Of a stretch of 64,000 bases of DNA, positions 8,361-15,581 are shown piece by piece. Position numbers and translations under genes: made by a program. Source of the DNA: Bacillota bacterium (lineage in GTDB: Bacteria > Bacillota > Clostridia > Peptostreptococcales > Anaerovoracaceae); assembly GCA_017417045.1 (NCBI GenBank), contig JAFPZZ010000002.1, positions 124,001 through 188,000 on the forward strand, given 5' to 3'. The notes beneath the pieces were generated by a model. It searched no databases. It was not told where the DNA came from and saw only the letters and a program-made list of their open reading frames with translations. How positions within the stretch are numbered: the stretch's first letter is position 1; the number at the start of each line of letters is the position of its first letter.

Positions 8361-9647
8361 ATGAAGGATGATACTAAGGGATTCCTCAAAAAAAGCTACG
8401 GCATAGACGCGGACGTCGCCGATCTCGTGAACGAGGCGGAAAGAGATATCGCGGAGGTATTCAGGCGCTATGAGGAGACCGCAGAATACAACCAGTACAA
8501 GGTCCTCAGGGCTTTTCACGATAATCACGTCAGCGACAGCCATTTCGCCTGGGTGAACGGCTACGGGCACGACGATTACGGAAGGCAGATCTGCGGAAAG
8601 GTCTTCGCGGGCAGCTTCGAGACCGAGAGCTGCATAGTCGGCCCCTTCATCTGCGACGGTACCCACGCTCTGGCGTGCTGCTATCTGGGCATCCTAAGGC
8701 CAGGCGACAAGCTCCTTTACTGCACGGGCGAGCCCTACGACACCATGGAGACCGTCATAGGCCTCAAGGGCGACGGAAACGGCTCTCTTAAGAGTTACGG
8801 CGTTTCCTTCAGCAAGGTCGAGCTCAGAGAAGACGGCTGCGTGGACCTGGAAGGCGTCAAAGCCGCTATAGGTCCGGCCACGAGGATGGCGGTGCTGCAG
8901 AGATCCCTGGGCTATTCGTTCAGGCACGCTTTTTCTATAGGCGAGATCGAGGAGTGGGTCAGGGCCTGCAAGTCCGTAAAGCCCGATATCATATGCATGG
9001 TGGACAATTGCTACGGCGAATTCCTTGACTGCAGGGAGCCCGTGGCGGCAGGAGCCGACCTCATGGCGGGATCCCTGATGAAGAATCCCGGAGGCGGCAT
9101 AGCCATGGGAGGAGGCTACGTCGCCGGAAGGGCAGATCTGGTCGAGACCGTGTCCTACAGGATCATAGCTCCCGGGATCGGGACCGACGCGGGCCTCATG
9201 TACGACCAGACGAGAAGGATACTCCAGGGCATATTCATGGCGCCCCGCACCGTATGCGAGGCGATCAAGGGTGCGGCGCTCTTCGCCAGGGTCTTCGAAA
9301 AGCTCGGATACGAGGTCTCTCCGAAGGCTGAGGATCCCAGAAACGACGTCGTTACCGCCATAAGGATGAGGTCGAAGGAGCAGCTCGTCGCCTTCTGCGA
9401 AGGCGTGCAGGCCGCGGCGCCCATAAACGCTCATTACGCGCCCGAGGCGGGCGAGATGGCGGGATACGAGGATGAGATCATAATGGCCTCAGGCTCCTTC
9501 GTCCAGGGCTCGACCATGGAGCTCTCGGCGGACGCTCCGCTGAGAGAGCCCTATACGGCGTACTTCCAGGGCGCTCTCAGCTACGACCACGCCAAGTTCG
9601 CGGCGATGAAGGTCCTCCAGTCGCTTAAGGATAAGGGGCTGCTGTAA
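8361..9647 (+). CDS. PLP-dependent methionine gamma-lyase family protein (YnbB / 'aluminum resistance' family)
   Basis: 428 residues of a fold-type I PLP enzyme in the family often labelled methionine gamma-lyase family or aluminum resistance protein. Recognisable blocks are FIVGPFI-type sequence at VGPFICDGTHAL, the cofactor-site region MVDNCYGEF (Asp for the PLP pyridine nitrogen) and SLMKNPGGG, where the Lys should form the internal aldimine. The true reaction is unproven for most members. In many Firmicutes this gene lies between miaA/hfq and lexA. Here the downstream neighbour is instead the LexA-controlled YneA-like gene. It has its own promoter and a terminator at 9763-9789. Confidence 0.88.
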   Translation: MKDDTKGFLKKSYGIDADVADLVNEAERDIAEVFRRYEETAEYNQYKVLRAFHDNHVSDSHFAWVNGYGHDDYGRQICGKVFAGSFETESCIVGPFICDGTHALACCYLGILRPGDKLLYCTGEPYDTMETVIGLKGDGNGSLKSYGVSFSKVELREDGCVDLEGVKAAIGPATRMAVLQRSLGYSFRHAFSIGEIEEWVRACKSVKPDIICMVDNCYGEFLDCREPVAAGADLMAGSLMKNPGGGIAMGGGYVAGRADLVETVSYRIIAPGIGTDAGLMYDQTRRILQGIFMAPRTVCEAIKGAALFARVFEKLGYEVSPKAEDPRNDVVTAIRMRSKEQLVAFCEGVQAAAPINAHYAPEAGEMAGYEDEIIMASGSFVQGSTMELSADAPLREPYTAYFQGALSYDHAKFAAMKVLQSLKDKGLL

Positions 9648-9762
9648 GGGCAGGGGAGGCTTTGGCCCTGCGTGGCGGGGGCTGCCCGTCACACGGCGAG
9701 CGGACGATCCTACGCTTCGCCTGCCGCAAAGACTGATATATCAATAGAAAACGAAAGTTTGA

Positions 9763-9789
9763 GCGGCAGCTTATGCTGTCGCTTTTTTT
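9763..9789 (+). terminator. Rho-independent terminator after the PLP enzyme gene
   Basis: An 8-bp GC-rich stem (GCGGCAGC with GCTGTCGC, one G-U pair), a TTAT loop, then seven T residues. Between the stop at 9647 and this hairpin I see no gene or other signal. Confidence 0.85.
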
Positions 9790-9840
9790 GCACATCCCGT
9801 CTGTTATCATAAAGCTGCAGGAAGAAAAAACAGGACAAAA

Positions 9841-9912
9841 GAACAAATGTTCATCAAAAATGCTTGACAGAGAACAAATGTTCTGCTATTATCCTGATAC
9901 AAACAAATGTTC
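9841..9912 (+). promoter_or_regulatory. SOS-regulated promoter with three LexA-type boxes
   Basis: GAACAAATGTTC occurs at 9841-9852 and again at 9872-9883; a one-mismatch copy, AAACAAATGTTC, lies at 9901-9912. This fits the Gram-positive LexA box, GAAC-N4-GTTC. The promoter is TTGACA (9864-9869), 17-bp spacer, TATTAT (9887-9892). The middle box fills the spacer, and the outer boxes flank the promoter at centre spacings of 31 and 29 bp, about three helical turns. Tight repression by LexA and release on DNA damage is the straightforward inference. Confidence 0.85.
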
Positions 9913-9948
9913 GCGATATGGTTTTCCTGCAGAAAAGAGGCGGAGATC

Positions 9949-10245
9949 ATGAAAAGATACAGGATAGCAAATAAATTCAGGTTCACGGTATTTGCCACGC
10001 TGTGCATTCTTGTCAGCGTGCTGATGGTGAGCAGCTTTCTCGGCCGCGGCGAGGTCTACAGCGCCGAGGAAAAGTCTTATATCACCGTGGAGGTCTGCAG
10101 CGGAGACACCCTTTGGGATCTTGCGTGCGCCTACGGGCCCTCGAACAGAGACGTGCGCCAGGTCGTAAGCGAGATCTGCTCGTTGAACGACGTCAGCGCC
10201 TACACGCTGCGTCCGGGGCAGACCATACTCATTCCTCAGACCTGA
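9949..10245 (+). CDS. YneA-like SOS cell-division suppressor (TM + LysM)
   Basis: 98 residues: a basic N-terminus, one membrane segment (about residues 10-32) and a LysM domain (about 43-97) ending TLRPGQTILIPQT. The same order and size occur in YneA of Bacillus and similar SOS-induced division inhibitors. These are membrane-anchored, act outside the membrane and delay septation while DNA is repaired. ATG 9949 follows AGAGGCGGAG; an earlier in-frame start at 9907 lies within the third LexA box. The three LexA boxes directly upstream support the SOS assignment more strongly than the short protein could alone. In Bacillus yneA is divergent from lexA; no lexA lies here. A terminator follows at 10281. 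Confidence 0.8.
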   Translation: MKRYRIANKFRFTVFATLCILVSVLMVSSFLGRGEVYSAEEKSYITVEVCSGDTLWDLACAYGPSNRDVRQVVSEICSLNDVSAYTLRPGQTILIPQT

Positions 10246-10280
10246 TCTGGCAGTATTAGAAAACTCAGGGAATATGTGAT

Positions 10281-10317
10281 AAAATGATGACGCGGCGAAA
10301 AACCGCGTCATCATTTT
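10281..10317 (+). terminator. Strong terminator after the yneA-like gene
   Basis: A perfect 15-bp inverted repeat (10281-10295 with 10303-10317) around a 7-base A-rich loop. The stem has A-runs on its left and T-runs on its right edge, so it could terminate from either side. Confidence 0.85.
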
Positions 10318-10401
10318 CATCCGCGGCGGAAAGCCTCTTATCGGGAGGCGCCGGGCCGCGGGCATCTCACTTTGGGCCCGGACGGACCGGGCAGGGAGCT
10401 T

Positions 10402-11082
10402 ATGATGGACAGGACTATAAGAGTCAGGGGAAGGGCCAGGACAAGCCTCGTTCCGGATACGACGGTCTTGAATATAGGCCTCAGCGGAGGCAGCAGGGAT
10501 TACGGCGAGACCGTCAAGCAGTCGTCAGAAAAGACGGCCGTTATAAAATCCATATTCGAGAAGCTGGGCTTTTCCGCGGAGAACATACGCACGGCGTCCT
10601 TCAACATCTACGACGAGTACGAGTCGTATAGAGATGAGAACGGCGAGTACAAGAACCGCTTCAAGGGCTACAGATTCGATCACCGCATGGTCATAAGGTT
10701 CGCGTCGGATCAGGAGCTTCTGGGACGATGTCTTTACGCTATGGCGCACTGCGACGCCGATCCTGAGTTCCACATAGAGTACACGGTGAAGGACAGCGAA
10801 GGCGCGAGGTCTGAGCTAATAGGCGAGGCGGTGAGGGACGCCGCGAGGAAAGCGGCTCTGATAGCCTCGGCTGCCGGAGTAGAGCTCGGAGACCTGATCT
10901 GCGTCGATCACGACGCCGGCGGGGCGGATCTTTACGTGCGCCCTGTTGGCAGGCTTATGAACGCAAAGATGAGCATGGCCATGGAGGAGGCCGCCGACGC
11001 GGCCTACGGCATGGATGTGACGCCCGAGAACATCCAGATAGAAGACAGTGTAACGGCCGTATGGGAGATAAAAGGCCTGTAA
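10402..11082 (+). CDS. SIMPL domain (DUF541) protein
   Basis: About 226 residues of the SIMPL/DUF541 family: TIRVRGRARTSLVPDTTVLN at the start, then the alternating strand/helix pattern and a C-terminal segment ending EDSVTAVWEIKG. No signal peptide or lipobox is visible, unlike many periplasmic or cell-surface members, so this copy appears cytoplasmic. ATG 10402 (or 10405) follows CAGGGAG. The stop TAA overlaps the next ATG (TAATG), so it is coupled to the SprT-like gene. The biochemical role of the family in Firmicutes is not established. Confidence 0.82.
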   Translation: MMDRTIRVRGRARTSLVPDTTVLNIGLSGGSRDYGETVKQSSEKTAVIKSIFEKLGFSAENIRTASFNIYDEYESYRDENGEYKNRFKGYRFDHRMVIRFASDQELLGRCLYAMAHCDADPEFHIEYTVKDSEGARSELIGEAVRDAARKAALIASAAGVELGDLICVDHDAGGADLYVRPVGRLMNAKMSMAMEEAADAAYGMDVTPENIQIEDSVTAVWEIKGL

Positions 11083-11453
11083 TGGATAAATATGAGAAGG
11101 AGCGCCTTATAAGCGCCGTAAGGGCCGAATACGGGCGTCTGGACGCTGTCTGCGGCATAGACAGCAGCGCCTGCGCCATAAGGCTGTCCTCGCGCATGAA
11201 GAGGAGGCTCGGCAGCTTCAGCGTGATTCCGCAGGGGCTTCTGCGCAAAAGGCTGGAGATAGCGATATCCGAGAGGATAGCAGGGGACAGCGAGCTCTTC
11301 ACCGACGTGATAAGGCACGAATACGCGCATCTGCTGGTATACCTTCGCCATCCCAGGGAAAGGCACGGCCACGACGCGGTCTGGAAGGCCGCCGCGAGGG
11401 AAGTCGGCTGCATCCCCAGGGCCAGCAGGCGCCTGGACAGGCTGCCGGGGTGA
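11082..11453 (+). CDS. SprT-like zinc metalloprotease domain protein
   Basis: 123 residues. The metal site HEYAH (residues 79-83) lies in VIRHEYAHLLVYL, followed by HGHDAVWKAAA, whose His and Trp-Lys are typical of SprT-like/WSS1-type domains. The zinc-ribbon tail of full SprT proteins is missing: the protein stops soon after the catalytic helix. Related proteins in other organisms act on DNA-protein crosslinks, a fit with the repair-rich surroundings, but no substrate can be inferred here. The start overlaps the stop of the SIMPL gene. Confidence 0.8.
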   Translation: MDKYEKERLISAVRAEYGRLDAVCGIDSSACAIRLSSRMKRRLGSFSVIPQGLLRKRLEIAISERIAGDSELFTDVIRHEYAHLLVYLRHPRERHGHDAVWKAAAREVGCIPRASRRLDRLPG

Positions 11454-11467
11454 GTCTCCACCTTTGC

Positions 11468-11523
11468 GAGCAAATGTTCAAACAGGCAAAAAGCCTTGAA
11501 ATTTAAAGGAAAACAAGTATTTA
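11468..11523 (+). promoter_or_regulatory. Promoter with a weak LexA-like box
   Basis: GAGCAAATGTTC (11468-11479) differs from the perfect boxes at 9841 and 9872 by one base. It is followed by a possible promoter, TTGAAA (11496-11501) and TATTTA (11518-11523), spacer 16 bp. The box lies upstream of the -35 element rather than over the promoter, so regulation by LexA is uncertain. Confidence 0.4.
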
Positions 11524-11557
11524 TACAGGGCTTATGCCCATAACGACGGAGGTCAAA

Positions 11558-11950
11558 ATGCAGGAAGTATACGATTTCATAAAGAAGTGCGGCACTTATT
11601 ATCTCGCGACCGACGACGGCGGCCAGCCAAGAGTCAGGCCGTTCGGGACCATCGATATCTTTGACGGAGCTCTGTATATCCAGACCGGACGTTCCAAGGA
11701 GGTCTCCAGGCAGATCCATGAGGATCCAAAGATCGAGATCTGCTGCTTCGACGGAAACGACTGGCTGCGGCTCTCGTGCGAGGCTCACGCCGACGACCGC
11801 ATCGAGGCGCAGGAACACATGCTGGACGGATATCCGCATCTGAGAAAGATGTACACGCCCGGAGACGGAAACACGGAAGTGTTCAGGCTCAGCGGCTGCA
11901 AGGCCGTGTTCGCGTCTTTCACGGCTCCGCCCAGGACAGTGGAATTCTAG
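11558..11950 (+). CDS. Pyridoxamine 5'-phosphate oxidase-fold flavoprotein
   Basis: 130 residues of the split-barrel FMN-binding fold. FIKKCGTYYLATDDGGQPRV, then RPFGTIDIFDGALYIQTG and later CEAHADDRIE, follow the pattern of the small PNPOx-like family (often annotated pyridoxamine 5'-phosphate oxidase family). These bind flavin or related cofactors and generally are not true PdxH. ATG 11558 follows GGAGGTC; an upstream in-frame start at 11534 has no such site. It stands alone, with hairpins downstream and a strong one at 12106. Confidence 0.85.
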   Translation: MQEVYDFIKKCGTYYLATDDGGQPRVRPFGTIDIFDGALYIQTGRSKEVSRQIHEDPKIEICCFDGNDWLRLSCEAHADDRIEAQEHMLDGYPHLRKMYTPGDGNTEVFRLSGCKAVFASFTAPPRTVEF

Positions 11951-12105
11951 ATCGCTATATTCGCTGAGGCATCGGCGCGCAGGGGCTCCGCGATGCCCTT
12001 AAAAGGCCGAAAACGGCCATTTTCAGAAAAGAGACATTAAAACGGTCGATTAATATATCGACCTCGCAAAAAAAGTCGCTTAAAACGGCTCTCAGAGCCT
12101 CGGGT

Positions 12106-12137
12106 CCGAAAACCATTGAAATTTCAACGGTTTTCGG
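12106..12137 (+). terminator. Palindromic terminator-like hairpin
   Basis: A 32-bp near-perfect palindrome with arms CCGAAAACC and GGTTTTCGG and one mismatched pair, followed by ATTTTTG. It most likely ends transcription arriving from the PNPOx-fold gene, after a smaller hairpin at 12005-12018. Confidence 0.65.
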
Positions 12138-12599
12138 ATTTTTGCATTTGTTTGGGCCTACGCGCGGCGTGAAAAATGACGTTTTGAGCTCAAAGACCCG
12201 GGATAAAGTGAGAAAGCGATAGACCGGGAGCGCCTAGGGGCGCGCTAAGTGAAGCAGAGACGTTCGCTGGGAGCAGCGTTCGCTGAAGGAGACGTTCGCC
12301 GGCAGCTGCACGAACATCTATGGGAAGAGCTGTTCGTAAATATATTGACCGCGAAGATCCAAATATAAAACGCAAAGATCCATATTGAAGCAGCGCAGGA
12401 TGAAGACTCAATACTAGAGAGCGCAGATATAATCTTGGAGCGAAGCATAAGTAAGCGGCTCAGCATATGCCTTTGGCCGGTCCAAAGCCTCAGAAATAAA
12501 GAAAGCGCCGAAAGGCCATGGAGAGCCTGAAGGTACGTAAACAGGCCCAAAATCCCCTATATTTATTCCGAAAATGAATATTTTAGGAATAGTTATATA

Positions 12600-12619
12600 T
12601 TTGCACAGCCCTGTGCAAA
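12600..12619. promoter_or_regulatory. Perfect inverted repeat, operator-like
   Basis: TTTGCACAG and CTGTGCAAA form perfect 9-bp arms separated by two bases. There is no T-run in a position typical of a terminator. The form suits a binding site for a dimeric regulator, but no promoter or gene start can be tied to it. Confidence 0.35.
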
Positions 12620-12715
12620 ACCCCTTCGAGCACTTCCCCACCTACTGGAAGATCAAGGGCTTCCGGCGTCAGCAAGCATTTCCTCAGTCGGCTCAATAAC
12701 ATCTTAAAACAATTG

Positions 12716-12765
12716 AAAAGACCCGGTACTTGACATGAATATATTTATGTCCGAGCCCGGATCTT
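12716..12765 (-). terminator. Terminator-like hairpin downstream of the LysR gene
   Basis: On the - strand a GATCCGGG arm pairs with CCGGGTC and encloses a second pair, GGACAT/ATGTC. The stem is followed by TCTTTT. The hairpin is about 130 bases beyond the LysR stop. Confidence 0.5.
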
Positions 12766-12893
12766 CTATTATTAACATGTTTTTTCTATTAATAGTTTTT
12801 CCGCTTCGCCTTGGAAAGTTTCGCGCCGGCCGAGGCCTGACGGTGCTTTTGGACAGAGTAGTCTCTTAAGGGCTGTCCCCTTCCCGCAGGCCC

Positions 12894-13880
12894 TCAGATC
12901 AGCTCAGTCCTGCCGGTCACGGGGACGGAGTCGTTGTACCTCTTGATCGGAGATCCGAGATTAGTTATCTCGGCGATGTTTTCCATGGCGATCTTCTTGA
13001 ATTCGTCTATCGCGAACCACTGATACCCTTCCTCTCTCACGGCGAAGCTCACGGGAGTGTGCAGGTCGGGAGCGATTATGGCCATCTGATCGAGCTGCTG
13101 GCTGCTGAGCGTGGCTTTTATGAGCGATTCGGGGGCCATGCAGGCACCGACGCCCTTTACGCAGAGCATTATCAGGGTCTCGATATTCTCGGCCATGGCC
13201 TTTATCGGAGGCTCGAGCTTGTTTTTCTTTAGGTACCTTCGGGTAAGTATTCCGCTCATGTCATCCCTGCTCCCCATCAGCATGGGGCAGTTCTCGAGCA
13301 GCGAGGGCGCGAATCTATAGGACGATATCTCCTGAGAACCGGCTTTTTCGAGCAGCAGGTTTTGGAACATGCGGTTGGGCATCATGAGGAGCAGCTCCTC
13401 GTCGTAGAAGAGCTCTGTCCTGATACCGTCCTGCTTGTCGATATAGCCTATCGCGATGTCTATCTCATGATCGAGAAGCTTCTTGACGAGGAACTCGCTG
13501 GTGGATTCGACGATCTCGACCTCGTATCGGGGGTGCTTGTTCTGAAACTCCGTTATGATATCGGGGAGTATCGCCTTCCCCCTCGTATGGGTTATGCCTA
13601 TCTTGAGCCTTCCGACGTGTTCTGCCGAGATGTCCTGAAACTCCTTCAGCATATCCGTGTACATATTGGAAAAACTGCTCGCGTAGCTCAGAAAATGCTC
13701 TCCGGCGTAGGTGAGCTCGAGAGGGATGTGCCGCACAAAGAGAGTGCAGCCGAGCTCCTTCTCGAGCGAGGATATGTGCGAGCTCAGGGCCTGCTGAGAT
13801 ATATGAAGGGTCTCCGCGGCCTTTGAGAAGCTGCGGTGTTTTTCGACCTCGATGAAGTATTCAAAGGACGATAGGTTCAT
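12894..13880 (-). CDS. LysR-family transcriptional regulator
   Basis: 328 residues. The winged helix-turn-helix lies at the N-terminus: SSFEYFIEVEKHRSFSKAAE followed by LHISQQALSSHISSLEKELG. A type-2 periplasmic-binding-like effector domain fills residues 90-300. The inducer is unknown. LysR genes often sit divergent from their target, but here the gene follows the two lipoprotein genes on the same strand with a 36-bp gap, so it may be cotranscribed with them. A terminator-like hairpin lies downstream. Confidence 0.93.
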   Translation of the reverse strand: MNLSSFEYFIEVEKHRSFSKAAETLHISQQALSSHISSLEKELGCTLFVRHIPLELTYAGEHFLSYASSFSNMYTDMLKEFQDISAEHVGRLKIGITHTRGKAILPDIITEFQNKHPRYEVEIVESTSEFLVKKLLDHEIDIAIGYIDKQDGIRTELFYDEELLLMMPNRMFQNLLLEKAGSQEISSYRFAPSLLENCPMLMGSRDDMSGILTRRYLKKNKLEPPIKAMAENIETLIMLCVKGVGACMAPESLIKATLSSQQLDQMAIIAPDLHTPVSFAVREEGYQWFAIDEFKKIAMENIAEITNLGSPIKRYNDSVPVTGRTELI

Positions 13881-13916
13881 GGTCTTTTCCGCCTTTTAGC
13901 AGTTAAGGCCGGCCGG

Positions 13917-15581
13917 TCAGAACGCCAGCGCGCCTTCAAGATTGGTGTATTCTACGTATTTGATCCCGGACAAATAGTACCAGTTATCGTCGCCCGCGGC
14001 AAGATATTTCGCGTTCAGGTCGGAAACGTCGCCGAACTCGAGTATGAGCGTATTTCCCGTGGGATGGAAGCTCGTAAGGCGCTCAAGCACTTCGCCCGCG
14101 TACGAGTCGTAATCGAAGTAAGGGCTTATCCCCTGCTCGTCCAGGTTCTTTCTGGCGGCTGCCTTGACGGCCTCCTTCCAGTCCGTCCCCTCCCTGAACA
14201 TGTCCTCTATCGATAGAGGCTCGTCGCCGTCCCTATTGAAAACATAGTACCTGGTATTAGTCCCGCCGTTGTAGTAAACGTATTCCTGCTCCGTCGTAAA
14301 TTCGGGCGAGGCGTAGGCCCAGCAGCTCTTGTATATCACCCTGTAGGGCCCGAAGAAGCTGCACGAAGCGTCTTCCTCCAGGGTCGCGTAGATCTTAATG
14401 CCCGGGCCAAAGCGCTCTCTGAAGCTGTCATAGTTTTCTATCAGCTCGCTGATGACGGCCTCCGTCTCCGGCTCCCTCTCGCCCATAAGTGCCTTCTGGC
14501 GCTCTGTCAGGACGTCGTAGGACATGATATTGCAGCGGTAGTCTATATCCCTGTCTCCAAGCTCCGGAGGATCCGGCGCGTACGGGGACTCAGTCATCTC
14601 GTGATCCCCGGTGACCAGTATGGGATGGAGGGCCTTATCCGCCGAAGCGAGCCCGCCCGCTATGAAGCCTTCGTAATCGAGCGCGGAAACATCCTCTATC
14701 ATGACCGTGACCGGATAGAAGTAGTTGCAGACCTCTGGATCGTTATAGTCGAATACCAGCACGAGCCGTCCGCTGTAGTCGTTTATGAGGAATTTCTGAT
14801 CTTCGCGTACGCCTCTGAAGGGCCCCGAGAGCCGCAGATCCGAGCTGCTTCCCCAGGCCCAGGCGGTGTCGTCGTAGCTGTCGTTTTCGGCGATGAGCTT
14901 CTCCATGTACGAGTCAAGGAAGGCTATGTGATCCGTACCCTCTCTGAACACGTCAGCGAGCTTGAGCTCTTCTCCGGTCCTGAGGTCGAAGTTCATGGGC
15001 TCCGCTTCTGACATGTAGAAATTCATCCAGTTTCCGTTCCTGTCCATCCCGCGGAAGGATCTCCAGCAGTACAGCTGCAGGGAAAGTATATTGTTGAAGC
15101 TGCCGTAGACGTAGCAGCTTATATTCCGCTCGTTCTCGCTCGCGCCCTGGGTCTTGATCCTCCAGCCCGTATACGGGGGGATCTCCTCCTTTTCGGCGAG
15201 CGCAAAGAAGCCGTCCCTTATAGCGTCGTTTATCTTCTTCTGCACGGCGGCGTCTTCAAGTCCTGAGATGACGATGTAGTCGCCGTGGATCCTGCCCTCG
15301 TCCCTGGAATACGAGGCGAATTCCGTGCTTATATTGTTCTGGTAGAATATCTCGGGACCGCTGCCTCCACCTTCGACGATGACCCTGCCTTTTATGACGT
15401 TTCCATCGGCGGACGCGGAGCTGTGGCTGCCATCGCCCTTACCTTCGCCGTTCTCCCCTGCCCCGCAGGAGCTGAGGGCGAGCGAGAGCGCGAGCAGCAG
15501 CGCGCTTAGAGCGCGGGCCCTTTTTCGCCCTCGGTACGCGAAGTCCTCGCCTCCGCTTTTTGCCTTACTTGCACGGAACAT
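13917..15581 (-). CDS. RsiV/DUF3298-like lipoprotein with duplicated domain
   Basis: About 554 residues. An N-terminal signal ends in the lipobox LSSC, so the protein should be lipid-anchored outside the membrane. The body resembles the DUF4163/DUF3298 region of RsiV-type proteins, and it appears twice: the marker phrases LADVFREGTDH and IEDMFREGTDW occur roughly 300 residues apart. RsiV proteins are anti-sigma factors with an N-terminal membrane anchor, but here there is no cytoplasmic sigma-binding part, so a surface ligand-binding role is more likely. ATG 15581 follows GGAGGAG and overlaps the preceding gene by 17 bp; a TTG at 15599 is an alternative. Confidence 0.7.
   Translation of the reverse strand: MFRASKAKSGGEDFAYRGRKRARALSALLLALSLALSSCGAGENGEGKGDGSHSSASADGNVIKGRVIVEGGGSGPEIFYQNNISTEFASYSRDEGRIHGDYIVISGLEDAAVQKKINDAIRDGFFALAEKEEIPPYTGWRIKTQGASENERNISCYVYGSFNNILSLQLYCWRSFRGMDRNGNWMNFYMSEAEPMNFDLRTGEELKLADVFREGTDHIAFLDSYMEKLIAENDSYDDTAWAWGSSSDLRLSGPFRGVREDQKFLINDYSGRLVLVFDYNDPEVCNYFYPVTVMIEDVSALDYEGFIAGGLASADKALHPILVTGDHEMTESPYAPDPPELGDRDIDYRCNIMSYDVLTERQKALMGEREPETEAVISELIENYDSFRERFGPGIKIYATLEEDASCSFFGPYRVIYKSCWAYASPEFTTEQEYVYYNGGTNTRYYVFNRDGDEPLSIEDMFREGTDWKEAVKAAARKNLDEQGISPYFDYDSYAGEVLERLTSFHPTGNTLILEFGDVSDLNAKYLAAGDDNWYYLSGIKYVEYTNLEGALAF

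Larger units (their letters stand above)
11951..12893. other. Long non-coding gap rich in hairpins and palindromes
   Basis: About 0.94 kb with no convincing gene on either strand: open frames are short and lack family resemblance. It is more AT-rich than its surroundings. Inverted repeats seen include GGCATCG...CGATGCC (11968-11997), GGCCG-AAAA-CGGCC (12005-12018), GGTCGAT...ATCGACC (12044-12063), GGCTC-TCA-GAGCC (12087-12099), TTTGAGCTCAAA (12183-12194), CAGCG-TT-CGCTG (12274-12285), CTTTGG...CCAAAG (about 12470-12487), ATTCCGAAAAT...ATTTTAGGAAT (12566-12591), and a GGACAG...CTGTCC pair near 12855-12882. Short direct repeats, CGTTCGCTG-like and GCAAAGATCC-like, occur in 12250-12380. It could be a decayed gene or a structured RNA region. 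Confidence 0.6.

Noticed and set aside
12255-12345. CRISPR-like array from the repeated CGTTCGCTG motifs
   Set aside because: Repeats are too short and irregular, there are no uniform spacers, and no cas genes are in the window.
12320-12388. A 22-codon + strand frame that looks mildly coding
   Set aside because: No ribosome-binding site, no promoter, and too short to judge; includes the direct repeat that may explain its regularity.
12190-12641. Overlapping short open frames on the - strand in the non-coding gap
   Set aside because: Ser/Leu/Arg-rich, mutually overlapping, with no ribosome-binding sites and codon use unlike the neighbours.
13917-15581. Calling the duplicated lipoprotein an anti-sigma factor (RsiV)
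   Set aside because: It has a lipobox rather than a transmembrane anchor with a cytoplasmic sigma-binding region, and no sigma-factor gene is adjacent.
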